DNA of 64,000 nt, taken from IMG/VR virus record IMGVR_UViG_3300036766_000876, positions 30,300 to 94,299 of that record. One strand, 5' to 3'. Below the pieces are notes generated by a model. It made no database searches and was not told where the DNA came from. It saw only the letters and a list, made by a program, of their open reading frames with translations. Within the stretch, counting starts at the first letter, position 1, and each line of letters opens with the position of its first letter. This document shows, one piece after another, positions 39,225 through 48,432 of the stretch. This DNA comes from a virus. The translations under genes were made by a program, and so were the position numbers.

Positions 39225-40463
39225 CTATTCTCCCTGGAGCTCTAGGACTGCGACCACGCCAGCCGCCCGGATGCGCTGAAGGGTGGCGTACAGCCGGCTG
39301 TATACCGCGTTCTTGCCATCGTCGAACCCATCCCAGCAGCCGGGCCCGAGGAAGTCCGTGCCAAGGTCCGCTGGCGCCACATCGTAGCTACCCAGGGAGC
39401 GCTTGCCGACAGCGCTGAGGAGGTCGAAGGCATCCACGTCCACGGGGCTCGCCGGGGAGCTTTGCCACGGGAAGCCGCGATCCGTGACGGGCTGGAGGTT
39501 GGGCACCACGACGATGAAGGCCCCGCGGGCGATGGACTCGTCCAGCCAGCGATTGCGGTAGGGCGTCGGGTCCCGCGGGTCGTCGTAGACGAACAGGTTG
39601 GGGTCGTAGTTGCTCCCCGGCAGCGGCAGGTCGGCCGGCGCATCCCAGCAGGTCTGGAAGGCAACGTCCCACGTCTCGATGAAGGCGTATGAGAGCCCGA
39701 AGGGGAACAGAATCTGCTGGAGCGCCCGGTCAACCGCGTTGGGGCTGATGTTGTCCGGCAGCGCGCGGATGCGCCCACGGTACGAGTCGTCGAGCTCGCC
39801 AAGGGAGCGCGCAATCTGCCTGTCGGCCCCATGCTCGTCGAGCGCTGCGTCTCTCCCGCCGGTCGTCTCGATGGGGTGGCGCACCAGGATGGTGATGTCC
39901 CCGTAGTCCGGATCCTCGACCAGGGTGTCGATGGTGTCGATTTCCCCTGGGAGGCTGGTGCCGTCGAGGGTGAGGACGATGCCAGGCTCGTTGTACTGGT
40001 AGCCCGGGCGAGTCGCTTGGACACCCACCAGGAAGGGCCCAAGGTCCGCCGCCAAGAAGGTGATGTCCTCCGTCGTGGAGTACGTCCTGCCGCCGCGGCT
40101 GGAGCGGACGACCGTACCCTGCTTCACGATGACGGTGATGCCGTCCGAATGCACAGCGGGGCGGTAGAGCTCGACGGAGCCCGTTGCTCGCGCTGGCCCG
40201 CTGGAGGAGAGGATGTACCCACTGGAGCCAAGGTTCTCCACGGCCAGGGAGAGCCTGGCGCCGACCTGGGACATGGCTTGGACGAGCTCCCAGCCAGGCC
40301 CCGGGTCCTTCAGCGGAGCCGTGTAGTGGTTCGGCAGCACCCTCTCGATGAGCTCGATGATGTCGTCCTGCGTGAACGCAGTCACCGCCCCAGGGAGGGT
40401 GGGGGAGGCCGTCGTCCCGCCGGAGGCGGGTGGCCGGACGAGCTTGGAGAACGGGTCTGCCAC
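39225..40463 (-). CDS. Baseplate J-like protein
   Basis: The 412-residue protein has a pattern seen in baseplate J/gp6-type wedge proteins: a VEN-LGSSGY helix, then SVELYRP, an IVKQGTVVRSSRGG strand pair and TEDITFLAADLG, and a RIRALPDNISPNAVDRALQQ helix. It should form part of the wedge that connects hub and fibres. A second J-like protein lies at 41978-43186. Start at 40463. Confidence 0.75.
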   Translation of the reverse strand: MADPFSKLVRPPASGGTTASPTLPGAVTAFTQDDIIELIERVLPNHYTAPLKDPGPGWELVQAMSQVGARLSLAVENLGSSGYILSSSGPARATGSVELYRPAVHSDGITVIVKQGTVVRSSRGGRTYSTTEDITFLAADLGPFLVGVQATRPGYQYNEPGIVLTLDGTSLPGEIDTIDTLVEDPDYGDITILVRHPIETTGGRDAALDEHGADRQIARSLGELDDSYRGRIRALPDNISPNAVDRALQQILFPFGLSYAFIETWDVAFQTCWDAPADLPLPGSNYDPNLFVYDDPRDPTPYRNRWLDESIARGAFIVVVPNLQPVTDRGFPWQSSPASPVDVDAFDLLSAVGKRSLGSYDVAPADLGTDFLGPGCWDGFDDGKNAVYSRLYATLQRIRAAGVVAVLELQGE

Positions 40464-40466
40464 GGC

Positions 40467-40916
40467 TCAGACGAGCGTCCAGGCGTAGTTCACGCTGGAG
40501 ATGGGGTTGAGGTTGCCGGACGTGTCCACGCCCATGGGGACGAGCTTTGGGCTCGCGGGCCAGCCCTCCTGGCGGAGGACGGTGAAGCTGAAGCCATTGG
40601 CGATCGCCGTCTTCACGTTGCCAACGGAAGCCGGGTAGCGCTGGGAGAATGCGTCCCCGTCATGGACCACCTCGTACACCTTGATGTTGGGGAACTGGGC
40701 GAGAACGACGATGCGGCCGAACCCAGCGGCGTCCGTGATGGTGAAGGTGATGCCCTGCGTCTGGCTCACAGCTGTGCCAACGGCCGGCGAGAAGCCGCCA
40801 ACAACGGGGGCCGTTGTGTCGAACGCAAACGACAGCGGCGCATCAACGACGATGCGGATGACCGGGTAGAGGTCGGCCACGACACCTGCGATGGCGTCAA
40901 CGTTGATGTCGGCCAC
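40467..40916 (-). CDS. Small beta-rich baseplate-region protein
   Basis: The 149-residue protein is strand-rich (GITFTITDAAGFGRIVVLAQ) and looks like an Ig-like or carbohydrate-binding domain. It sits between two larger structural genes with 4-16 nt gaps. No family named. It may decorate the baseplate or fibre base. Confidence 0.7.
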   Translation of the reverse strand: MADINVDAIAGVVADLYPVIRIVVDAPLSFAFDTTAPVVGGFSPAVGTAVSQTQGITFTITDAAGFGRIVVLAQFPNIKVYEVVHDGDAFSQRYPASVGNVKTAIANGFSFTVLRQEGWPASPKLVPMGVDTSGNLNPISSVNYAWTLV

Positions 40917-40931
40917 GGGGCTCCTCCTCTC

Positions 40932-41966
40932 TTACAGGGTCGGCACGACCGAGAACGGCACCAGGGTGCTCCCGACGACGTGCTGCACAGGCGAGCCTGA
41001 GTTCGGATAGCTGGCTCCAACAGGAGGCGCCCCCATGCACCAGAGGTCCGGGATGCGCCCACGGTCACCATTGAAGCCGACGCCTTCAAAAGAATAAAGC
41101 CAGAGCGGGTAGGCGTTCCAGTTACCAGTGACGGCGTCAACGAGCGCCGCGTCGAAGAAGACAACGCCCCCGAAATTCCACTGGACGATCCCGCTGGTCC
41201 CACCTGCTGCCGTGTTGTTCGAGCGCCGCCCGGTGAAGCCGGTGTTTGCCGCCAGCCCCGAAGCGTACACCCCGGCCCCGCGCCCCGTTGAGGCGGTGGT
41301 GTTGAACCCAGTCCACGTCTTGGCGAGGTCCCCCGTGTGGGTTTCCACCGCGTTCATCATCGTAAAGAACGTGTGGAACACGCCGGTCGCGGTGCGGCTG
41401 GCGCAGAAGACCCACTCCCCGTTCGCGTTGACCGTGAAGTGTGTGTTCGCTGCCGCCACCGTCACGTCGTTGATGAACGTAATTTGCGTGGTGGCAATCG
41501 GAGCCGTACCAGGGAGCAACGGGTGCCATCCCTCAGTGGTCGTCGGGCGGGTCGTGATGGAGCCGCCCGTGAAGGCCGTCTTGGAGAAGGTGAAGCCAGC
41601 GAGTGTTGTCGTCGCGCTGTTGAGGTCGATGCAGAGGTAGATGGGGCCAGCCGCCGCAGGGCTCTTGAGGACAATCCACGAGTGATTCGCGCCGTTCGCA
41701 GCCTGGACGAGCTTGGTAGCATCGAAGGCAGTCAGCCAGCGGTTGGAGGCGTCAATGCCCGCCGTCACACCGTCACTGCTTCCTTCACAGGTCCAGAGCG
41801 AGCCAGCCGGGCGGGTGCCGCCAGTCGTACCAGTGGCGACGTTGCCCAGGAGGTGCGCCGCGAGCATCCACAGCCAGCTCTTGGCGACGTTCGCCGCCGT
41901 CGTCACATCAGGGAACGGTGCGTTGCAGCGCGAGTACCAAGTGGACAGGAGGACTGGAGCGGCCAT
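40932..41966 (-). CDS. Virion structural protein of fibre/baseplate region
   Basis: The 344-residue protein has an aromatic N-terminal helix (YSRCNAPFPDVTTAANVAKSWLWML), then strands and loops rich in Thr, Ala and Gly. Several Trp-containing segments (NHSWIVLKSP, EGWHPLLPG, VQWNFGG) suggest a carbohydrate-contacting or fold-stabilising surface. I do not recognise a named family. Genes on both sides are baseplate components. Confidence 0.7.
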   Translation of the reverse strand: MAAPVLLSTWYSRCNAPFPDVTTAANVAKSWLWMLAAHLLGNVATGTTGGTRPAGSLWTCEGSSDGVTAGIDASNRWLTAFDATKLVQAANGANHSWIVLKSPAAAGPIYLCIDLNSATTTLAGFTFSKTAFTGGSITTRPTTTEGWHPLLPGTAPIATTQITFINDVTVAAANTHFTVNANGEWVFCASRTATGVFHTFFTMMNAVETHTGDLAKTWTGFNTTASTGRGAGVYASGLAANTGFTGRRSNNTAAGGTSGIVQWNFGGVVFFDAALVDAVTGNWNAYPLWLYSFEGVGFNGDRGRIPDLWCMGAPPVGASYPNSGSPVQHVVGSTLVPFSVVPTL

Positions 41967-41977
41967 GGTTCGACTCC

Positions 41978-43186
41978 TTAGACTTCGATGTACGCATCCG
42001 GGTTGGACCCAGTGATGATCGGCTGGTCTGTCTGAGCCGAGAGCGCGCTGACGAGCCCCAGGCTTGTGCGGAGGACCTGGAGGGGCTTCACCACCACGTT
42101 CCCCGAGGGGCTCACGAACCCGTTGCCGGATGTGGCCAGCCCTGGTGTCGAGGCGAGCGCCGCCTGCGCGTCAACCAGAGCGAACGGAGCCCCTGGTGCC
42201 AGCGCGTTGACGTAGGCCACCACGGCAGCGCGCGCGAGGAGCGCTGCCTGAGCCACGTCCGCCCCGGCGACGAAGGTGAGCGCAAGCTGGAAGGCCTGAA
42301 GGATGACGGAGCCGACTGTCACCTGGACGAAGACGCCCGCAGGGCGTACGTCCGCGAGGGCGTTGAAGACGGTGGTGGCGAGGACCTGGCTCTGCGTCTC
42401 GTACCGGGGAGGAATCGTGCTGTACGTGGCGAACTGCTCCGTGAAGGAATCCGCCACAACAAGCTGAACCATCCGCGCCGGGCGCCCCAGCGCGTCGATG
42501 ACCTCGAACGCAGTGGCCGTCTGAACGCCTGGAACGCCGAGGGCTGCCTCCTCGATGGCGCCGAGCGTCCCGCGCCGCACAGTCGAGAAGAAGCGCCGGG
42601 CCCTGTCCTTTAGGCTGTCGTCCGTCTCGGCGTCGTCCGCGCCGGCTGTGGCGAACGGGTTGGTGACGGTGAGGTCGCTCGGCTGGCTGGTGATGGCCGT
42701 GGTGATGCTGGTGATGGTGCCGGACTTCACGTTCTGCGTGGCCCCAGCCAGCACGCTGCGCACGGCGCAGGTGACCGGGCCGGTGGTGGACACTGGGAAG
42801 ATGACCGACTCCGTGGTGACGAACTCGGTGCCGTCGGCCGTCTGGAGGCGGATGCCAGTGGGGATGGTGAATGTGACGAGCGTGGCCGTCGTGGTGCGGA
42901 ACTGGACGGACCCGAGGCTGGCCGCGGCTGGCTTCCTCACCAAGCCGTAGCGGTCAAACACGAGCCTGTCGAGGGCCGCCGCCTTGGCGCTGTTGAGGTA
43001 CAGGCCCGTCTCGACGCCAGCGAGCTGGCCGATGACTTGGTCGCCCACGGCTGCGATGGCTGCCACGAGGATGTTGGCGTCCGCGCCCTCGCGCTCGATG
43101 GCGTCGCGGCTCACCTTCGAGTTGCGAAGGAGCGCCTCGTCGCGAGCGACACGGAACAAGTCACTGAAGGTCGGGAAATCGGCCAT
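41978..43186 (-). CDS. Baseplate J-like protein (gpJ/gp47 type)
   Basis: The 402-residue protein is a good match to the Baseplate_J pattern: TGLYLNSAKAAALDRLVFDRYG, a PAAASLGSVQF strand, ADGTEFVTTESVIFPVST, a DDSLKDRARRFFSTVRRGTLGA helix and a late GVFVQVTVGSV strand. These proteins form the wedge core of contractile tails. It should pair with the gp25-like protein next door (43198-44334). Confidence 0.88.
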   Translation of the reverse strand: MADFPTFSDLFRVARDEALLRNSKVSRDAIEREGADANILVAAIAAVGDQVIGQLAGVETGLYLNSAKAAALDRLVFDRYGLVRKPAAASLGSVQFRTTTATLVTFTIPTGIRLQTADGTEFVTTESVIFPVSTTGPVTCAVRSVLAGATQNVKSGTITSITTAITSQPSDLTVTNPFATAGADDAETDDSLKDRARRFFSTVRRGTLGAIEEAALGVPGVQTATAFEVIDALGRPARMVQLVVADSFTEQFATYSTIPPRYETQSQVLATTVFNALADVRPAGVFVQVTVGSVILQAFQLALTFVAGADVAQAALLARAAVVAYVNALAPGAPFALVDAQAALASTPGLATSGNGFVSPSGNVVVKPLQVLRTSLGLVSALSAQTDQPIITGSNPDAYIEV

Positions 43187-43197
43187 TGCGCGCTACC

Positions 43198-44334
43198 TCA
43201 TACCACGAGGCCTGCGTTCCCCGTCGTGTACGCGATGTCCACCTGCTCTCCCGTCTTCCGCAGCCGTGCCGCCACAGCCACGTTCAGCACACCGCCCGTC
43301 GAGAGCGAGAGCGTGGCGGAAGCTGCCTCTACCTCAGGCTCCTTGGCGCACTGCGCCTCCACGGCAGCCTTGAGCTTCACGAGGTCCGCCACTGGCAACG
43401 GCTCCTTCACCCGGAAGCCGATGCCGTAGTTGGGCAGGTGGAAGAAGTCCCCTGGGGAGCTCATCAGCCGGCGGAGGATGAGCTTCCGCACCAGGGCGGG
43501 CCCGCTCTCCAACTTGTAGTCGCCGGAGGGGTCGAGCTGGAGCGTGCCAGCCAGGAACGTGGAGCCTGGGAGCTGCGGGTTGGCGAAGTCCTTGGTGCGC
43601 ACGCGGCTGTTGGCGAGCCTGTCAGCCACCGTGAGGGTGTTGGCGTCGAGGAGCCCCAGGAAGTCGGCGGACCGGGGTGAGACGATGGGGCTGCCGCCCA
43701 CGTCCAGGAGCGTCGTGCTGCTGACGCGGTGCGTAGCAGCCGCCGGCCCGAGCTCCTCCAGGAGCAGGAGCCGGTATGTGTAGGTGCCGACCTGGACAGC
43801 CTCCACGACGTGGAGGAAGGCGAAGGTGTCGAGGCGCTGGAGCATCCAGGTGTTGGGGTTGAGCGCGTCGCCCACCAGGAACGGGCTGTTGTCCTGCACG
43901 AGGTTGGAGGTGGTGACGTCCACCTCCCTCGTTGAGACGGCCCTGGCGCTCGCCAGGCCGACTCCGATGGAGCCGGCTGCGTCTCCGTAGGGGAGGATCC
44001 CAAAGTCGTCCAGGCCAAGCCCCGGTGGCCGCGCAGCCACCGTGCAGCGGGCGGTCGCGGCGGCAAGGGCACCGCTGCTCGCGCTGAGCGTACGGGCACC
44101 GTTCGTGCGCATACGCGCAACGAAGAGCTTGGTCCCTGCGTCAGCTCCAGCAAACGTGTACGGATTGGGAGACGGCAGCGTAGCGGCTGCGTCCGAGCTC
44201 GCCCAGGTGACGGTGCCAACGAAGCCAGGGTCTACGGTCCCGTCAGCGTTCCTGGCTGTGAGGCGGAATTGGTGCTGGAAGCCGGCGACGACGTTCCTGG
44301 GCCACTCCTGGATGTCGAGGTAGGTGGCAGCCAT
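43198..44334 (-). CDS. gp25-like baseplate wedge protein with Ig-like N-terminus
   Basis: The last 100 residues of this 378-residue protein match the gp25/GpW lysozyme-like wedge fold (SSPGDFFHLPNYGIGFRVKE, then a helix and ATLSLSTGGVLNVAVAAR). The first 100 residues look like an Ig-like domain (GTVTWASSDAAATLP). Ordinary gp25 is about 130 residues, so the long N-terminal addition is unusual. It ends next to the J-like gene, as in Mu and P2. Confidence 0.82.
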   Translation of the reverse strand: MAATYLDIQEWPRNVVAGFQHQFRLTARNADGTVDPGFVGTVTWASSDAAATLPSPNPYTFAGADAGTKLFVARMRTNGARTLSASSGALAAATARCTVAARPPGLGLDDFGILPYGDAAGSIGVGLASARAVSTREVDVTTSNLVQDNSPFLVGDALNPNTWMLQRLDTFAFLHVVEAVQVGTYTYRLLLLEELGPAAATHRVSSTTLLDVGGSPIVSPRSADFLGLLDANTLTVADRLANSRVRTKDFANPQLPGSTFLAGTLQLDPSGDYKLESGPALVRKLILRRLMSSPGDFFHLPNYGIGFRVKEPLPVADLVKLKAAVEAQCAKEPEVEAASATLSLSTGGVLNVAVAARLRKTGEQVDIAYTTGNAGLVV

Positions 44335-44696
44335 CAGGTCACCACGGCCCGGTCAGTAACCCTTCTCCATGCGGCGCCGTCCGAGAAGGCTGGCACCGCT
44401 CCACCCGACTCGTTGGAGACGTACACAAGGCGCCCCGCCCCGGCCGTTGCTGGCGCCGGGAGGCCCGCCACGGTGAAGCTGGGGAGCGCTGAGCCGTAGG
44501 TGGTGAGGAAGGCGCGAATCTCCGTCATCAGGACGACCTTGTAGAGGTCGATGACCTGCTGCGGAATCAAGGTGAGCGGGATGGGCGGAGCGATGGTGAC
44601 TCCGCCCGTGGTTCCATCCTTGAGGCTGTCTGCCAGCTCGGTGGCGAAGGCCGCGGCGATGGCGGCTTCCTGCGCAGTGACGTTGAGGGCGGCCAT
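44334..44696 (-). CDS. Small baseplate-region structural protein
   Basis: The 120-residue protein has a helical N-terminal half and a C-terminal VYVSNESGGAVPAFSDGAAW segment of the sort found in fibre and baseplate proteins. Its stop shares a base with the ATG of the gp25-like gene. No family named; a hub or adaptor role is likely from position. Confidence 0.7.
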   Translation of the reverse strand: MAALNVTAQEAAIAAAFATELADSLKDGTTGGVTIAPPIPLTLIPQQVIDLYKVVLMTEIRAFLTTYGSALPSFTVAGLPAPATAGAGRLVYVSNESGGAVPAFSDGAAWRRVTDRAVVT

Positions 44697-44706
44697 GGCG
44701 CTCCTT

Positions 44707-45528
44707 CTACGACGTTTTGCTCACGGTTGAGAGGTACGTCACGCCGGCCGCCTCGAAGGCAACGTTCGCAGCGATGAGTTGCGCTGTTGCGGAAATGAGG
44801 AGGGCGCTGGCGGAGGCGAGGATGGGCGCACCAATCATCGGGCCGACGATCGGGAGCAGGTGGAACACGGATGCCGTCAGGATGAGCCCGGAGGCCGTCG
44901 CAATCAGCGTGTAGGCTGCCTGGTTCTCGGTGTTCAGGACCGTCTCTTGGGTGCGGTACGTCGTGCCCTTGATGACCTGCTCCGTGGCCCCCTCGTCACC
45001 GAGGCGCACGTTCCCCGTCTTCAGGGTGACGGTGGCCGCCTCCAGGTATTGCTTGCCGGAGGTCTTCCAGCGCATCTCAGCGTCACCCTCGACCTGAATC
45101 TCCCCACCACCGGAGAGGAGCTGGCGGATGTTCTTCCCGCTCTCCAGCACGTCCACCATGTCGCCCGGGTTGTCCGAGACGAGGGCCGGCGGTGGGTCTG
45201 CGGCGCTCCACAGGCGCGCCTGGACGATGCCGCCAGTGGCCGGGTCCCCATCCGGGAAGGCGATGATGAGCTCGTCGTCCTTGTGGATGAGCCCCTTGTT
45301 CTGCCCGAAGCCGTTGCCCGCGTAGCCCTGGGGGACGCGCACAGTGACCTGCACGCCGGAGGGGAGGAGCTGCACGGCAGCCATGTGGCCGTGCTTCGCG
45401 TCTACCTTGGACTCCTCCATGGCGAAGGCCAGGGAGTACCAGATGCGCGGGTCGATGCCTGGCCGCGCCAAGCCCGCCGCCAAGCGGGTGAGGTCGATGG
45501 TCGAGCCAACACGGGAGCGGCGCATCAT
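44707..45528 (-). CDS. Baseplate spike protein (gpV-like)
   Basis: The 273-residue protein contains a typical gpV region: an OB-like barrel with LLPSGVQVTVRVPQGY and DELIIAFPDGDPATGG, then a Gly-rich ISL-type needle and a C-terminal hydrophobic part (LIATASGLILTASVFHLLPIVG). The central spike punctures the outer membrane. A hydrophobic C-terminal 90 residues is unusual for gpV. It is followed by the wedge genes as in P2-like phages. Confidence 0.8.
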   Translation of the reverse strand: MMRRSRVGSTIDLTRLAAGLARPGIDPRIWYSLAFAMEESKVDAKHGHMAAVQLLPSGVQVTVRVPQGYAGNGFGQNKGLIHKDDELIIAFPDGDPATGGIVQARLWSAADPPPALVSDNPGDMVDVLESGKNIRQLLSGGGEIQVEGDAEMRWKTSGKQYLEAATVTLKTGNVRLGDEGATEQVIKGTTYRTQETVLNTENQAAYTLIATASGLILTASVFHLLPIVGPMIGAPILASASALLISATAQLIAANVAFEAAGVTYLSTVSKTS

Positions 45529-45529
45529 C

Positions 45530-47308
45530 TCAGGCTCCTATCCGTTGCCGGCTGGCAGGCGTCGAGCCCACCTGGGTGACGGTGGCATCCTGCACGGACG
45601 GCCCCTCCACGTCGGAGCGGGCCGTGACGTAGTTGTGGAAGTCGAAGTCCACGCCGATGCCTGACTCCAGCGCCCAGGAGTACTTCACGTTGGCGACGCG
45701 AAACACGTTCTGGAGGCGCTGGAAGCGCCCGCGGGAGGTGCCCACGAGGACCTGCGCCAACCGGGCATCCATTCCGAGGCGCCTCTTGAGGTCCTCCACT
45801 GCGGCCATGTCCGACTGCGCAGCCTCCGCATTCAGCTCGCTCACGACGGGCGGCACTCCCTGGAGGCCGGCCGCGTCCACGAGGAACTCCACGGCATCGC
45901 CGGGGCGGAGCCGGATGAGGTCGGTGTCAGCGTTGTCCCCGCCGAGGGAGGCAAGGTCCTTGGTGGAGGCGCTCCCCCCTAGCTCGCCACGGCCAATCTC
46001 CTCGTAGATTTGCCGCGCCACTTCCCGCATGCGCGTCTTGTCGGAGAAGCCGGGGAGCGGAATGGTGACGACCTCCGAGGCCGCCTGCTTCCCGGAGGGG
46101 TCAACGCGCGTGGTTCGCGCCTTCGTCTCCTTGGCCTCCGGCCACTCTGCCTCCAGGAGGCGTGACTTGCCCTTGAACGACGAGGACGTGTCTACGGAGA
46201 CGACCTTCACGACGGACGTGGGTGTACCGCCGAACTTCCGCTCCATCTGGAAGTTGCTCAGGTTCCGCCCGTACACCATCTTGCGGTACTGGATGTCGAG
46301 GGAGCCCCCGGCCGCCGTCTTCACGGAGCGTGTTGCGCCTCCCTTGAACGGGGTGGTGCCGGAGCTGCCAGCGTTCGCCTGGTCAAAGAGGCTCCGCACG
46401 GGGCGGATCCAGAGCTGGTGGCCGATAAAGTACGGCACGGCCCCCACCACGAAGCACAGGTTGGTGATGACGTCCCAGACGGACGTCTGCCCAGGGTCGC
46501 CCTTCATCGGCATCTGAGCCTTGTCGCCCTGAAGCCCCTGGTTGCTCCTGGTGACGAGCTCCTTGGCAGAGGGAGATGGCACCCCGTTCGGCCAGTCCCG
46601 CGGCTCCTGGGCGGTTTCGTCCGGCGCTGCCACGACGGGAATCTTCCCGCCCTGTGGGATGGTGCGGAGGAGCTGGCGCACCACCTCGTCAAGCGGCTTG
46701 GAGAGGTCGAGCTGTTGGAGCTGCGCTGAGGACACCTTCTTGTCGAGCAGGAGGCCTTGGAGGCCGCGCCCGTCCATCATCACCTCGCTGCCCTTGTCCG
46801 TGTGGCGCATGGTGAAGTTGTCCACCAAGCCCACCAGCATCAGATTGGAAGTCTCTGTGGAAATCTGGCTGGCGAGTCGGCCGCGGTCCACCTCCCCACG
46901 GATGCCCCTGGCGAAGTCCTGCCCGGTGACGACGCCGAGGAACACCTCGACGCCCACAGCGCGGATGGCGCGCGGGTCCACCGGGAAGTCCCGGAAGGCG
47001 AACGTCATGGAGAACTTCGGGGCCTGGCGCACCGTCGGGAGCTCGAAGGAGGCCTGCGTCGGGACAATGGCCAGGACGTGGCTGAGCCCATCCGCGTTCA
47101 CGTCGAACATCGTGGCCCGCTGGCGTGTGCCGGCTGCGGCCACGAGCCTGGCGGCGCTGGCGTGAGACTTGGCCGCGGCCTCCTTCACCGACGCAGCCGC
47201 CCCCTGGTCTGGCGTCTGGGGTGCTGGGGTAGAGCTCCCTGTGAGGAGCGCCTCGTCGAAGCGGATGGTGAGTCGCGCAGCGACAGACGGGTAGTAGATG
47301 GTGCTCAC
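45530..47308 (-). CDS. Tail hub protein (gpD-like)
   Basis: The 592-residue protein is a large structural hub candidate with alternating strands and helices, including VGLVDNFTMRHTDKG, a FIGHQLWIRPVRSLFDQ segment and a long C-terminal part near the gpV-like spike. Its size and place between the LysM-like gene and gpV are as in P2/Mu-like gpD or T4 gp27. Start is GTG at 47308, overlapping the upstream stop (GTGA). Family assignment is by position and shape. Confidence 0.75.
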   Translation of the reverse strand: MSTIYYPSVAARLTIRFDEALLTGSSTPAPQTPDQGAAASVKEAAAKSHASAARLVAAAGTRQRATMFDVNADGLSHVLAIVPTQASFELPTVRQAPKFSMTFAFRDFPVDPRAIRAVGVEVFLGVVTGQDFARGIRGEVDRGRLASQISTETSNLMLVGLVDNFTMRHTDKGSEVMMDGRGLQGLLLDKKVSSAQLQQLDLSKPLDEVVRQLLRTIPQGGKIPVVAAPDETAQEPRDWPNGVPSPSAKELVTRSNQGLQGDKAQMPMKGDPGQTSVWDVITNLCFVVGAVPYFIGHQLWIRPVRSLFDQANAGSSGTTPFKGGATRSVKTAAGGSLDIQYRKMVYGRNLSNFQMERKFGGTPTSVVKVVSVDTSSSFKGKSRLLEAEWPEAKETKARTTRVDPSGKQAASEVVTIPLPGFSDKTRMREVARQIYEEIGRGELGGSASTKDLASLGGDNADTDLIRLRPGDAVEFLVDAAGLQGVPPVVSELNAEAAQSDMAAVEDLKRRLGMDARLAQVLVGTSRGRFQRLQNVFRVANVKYSWALESGIGVDFDFHNYVTARSDVEGPSVQDATVTQVGSTPASRQRIGA

Positions 47309-48429
47309 GCAGCGGACTCGGAGAACGTGATGCGCGGGACGAGCACCGTCTGGCCTGCCTCCAGGCGGGAGCTCTCCAGCGCGTTGTAGATGAGGATGCG
47401 CCTCCACTCCTCTTGGGTGCCGTAGTACTTCACGGAGACATCGCGCAGGTCGAGCGGCTGCTTGGCAACGAAGACGGCCAGCAGGCTCTCCTGGCGGGCG
47501 ATGGTCTTCAGCGAGTCGGCTTCAGCGGAAGCCGTAGCCTGGAGGGCGCGCGCTGCCTGCTTGATGGCGCGGCTCCACTGGTCCGCTACGAGGACGTCCC
47601 CGAGGGAGACTCCGGAGGCATCGTCGTCCGGAGGCCGCTTGATGAGCTGGAGCGGTGGGAACTGCTCCACGGCCGCCACGATGTTGCTGGCAGCCACGCG
47701 CATCGACTCTGCTGCGGCGAGGCCACGCTCCGCCACCTCGACGGGTGTGAGCGCAAGCGCGAGGCCGGCCCTCACGGCGTTCTCCACGGCCAGGGAGGCG
47801 TCGTCGATTTCCTCGAACGCGGACTCGATGGTGGAGGTGAACTCCTCCACCACGGAGAAGATTGGAGGCTCCATGGCCACGCGGAGGACCTCCACCTCGT
47901 CAGCAAACTGCGCCGAGAGGTTGAGCGTCTCCGGGCTGGCTGGAAGCGTGACAGGGGACTGCTTCTCGCCACGGCTCGTCCACTGGAACTCCATCTCCCA
48001 GTCGAGGTCCTCCCGGCGCTGCCACGACTGCCGGAAGCGCAGGAGGATGCCAATGCGAACGTGGCTGTCCCAGGTGACTTCGACCTCCTGCCCGGCGAGG
48101 CGAATCTCCTCCACAGCCTGCGACAGTTGGAAGACGTCCGCCACGGAGAGCCCGTTGAACAGGGCGAGCCCGGTGTTCGTGACGGGGACGCCAGCGTCCG
48201 TCGTGTGGCGGATGAAGCGATCCTTCCACCGCCCCTTGATGACGGTTGGCTTCTCCTGGGCGCCGAGCATCTGCGTGGTGGCGACCGCATTGCCGGGGTA
48301 CCAAGTGAACTCTGCCCGCATGGAACCCTCCAGCTCGAACGGCTGGTAGGGGAGGGCGCGCCCACGGAGTATGAGCTCTCGCGCTGGAGCTGAGGTGGTC
48401 TTGATTGTGAAGCTGGTTGGTTCGCCCAT
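47305..48429 (-). CDS. LysM-domain tail/hub protein
   Basis: The 374-residue protein ends in a LysM-like domain: DLRDVSVKYYGTQEEWRRIL, then LEAGQTVLVPR, as in gp53 or XkdP-type proteins next to the tape measure. The first 180 residues are beta-rich (FELEGSMRAEFTWYPGN) and the middle is helical. It probably joins the tail tube tip to the hub. The next gene overlaps its stop by 4 nt. Confidence 0.82.
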   Translation of the reverse strand: MGEPTSFTIKTTSAPARELILRGRALPYQPFELEGSMRAEFTWYPGNAVATTQMLGAQEKPTVIKGRWKDRFIRHTTDAGVPVTNTGLALFNGLSVADVFQLSQAVEEIRLAGQEVEVTWDSHVRIGILLRFRQSWQRREDLDWEMEFQWTSRGEKQSPVTLPASPETLNLSAQFADEVEVLRVAMEPPIFSVVEEFTSTIESAFEEIDDASLAVENAVRAGLALALTPVEVAERGLAAAESMRVAASNIVAAVEQFPPLQLIKRPPDDDASGVSLGDVLVADQWSRAIKQAARALQATASAEADSLKTIARQESLLAVFVAKQPLDLRDVSVKYYGTQEEWRRILIYNALESSRLEAGQTVLVPRITFSESAA

Positions 48430-48432
48430 CGG

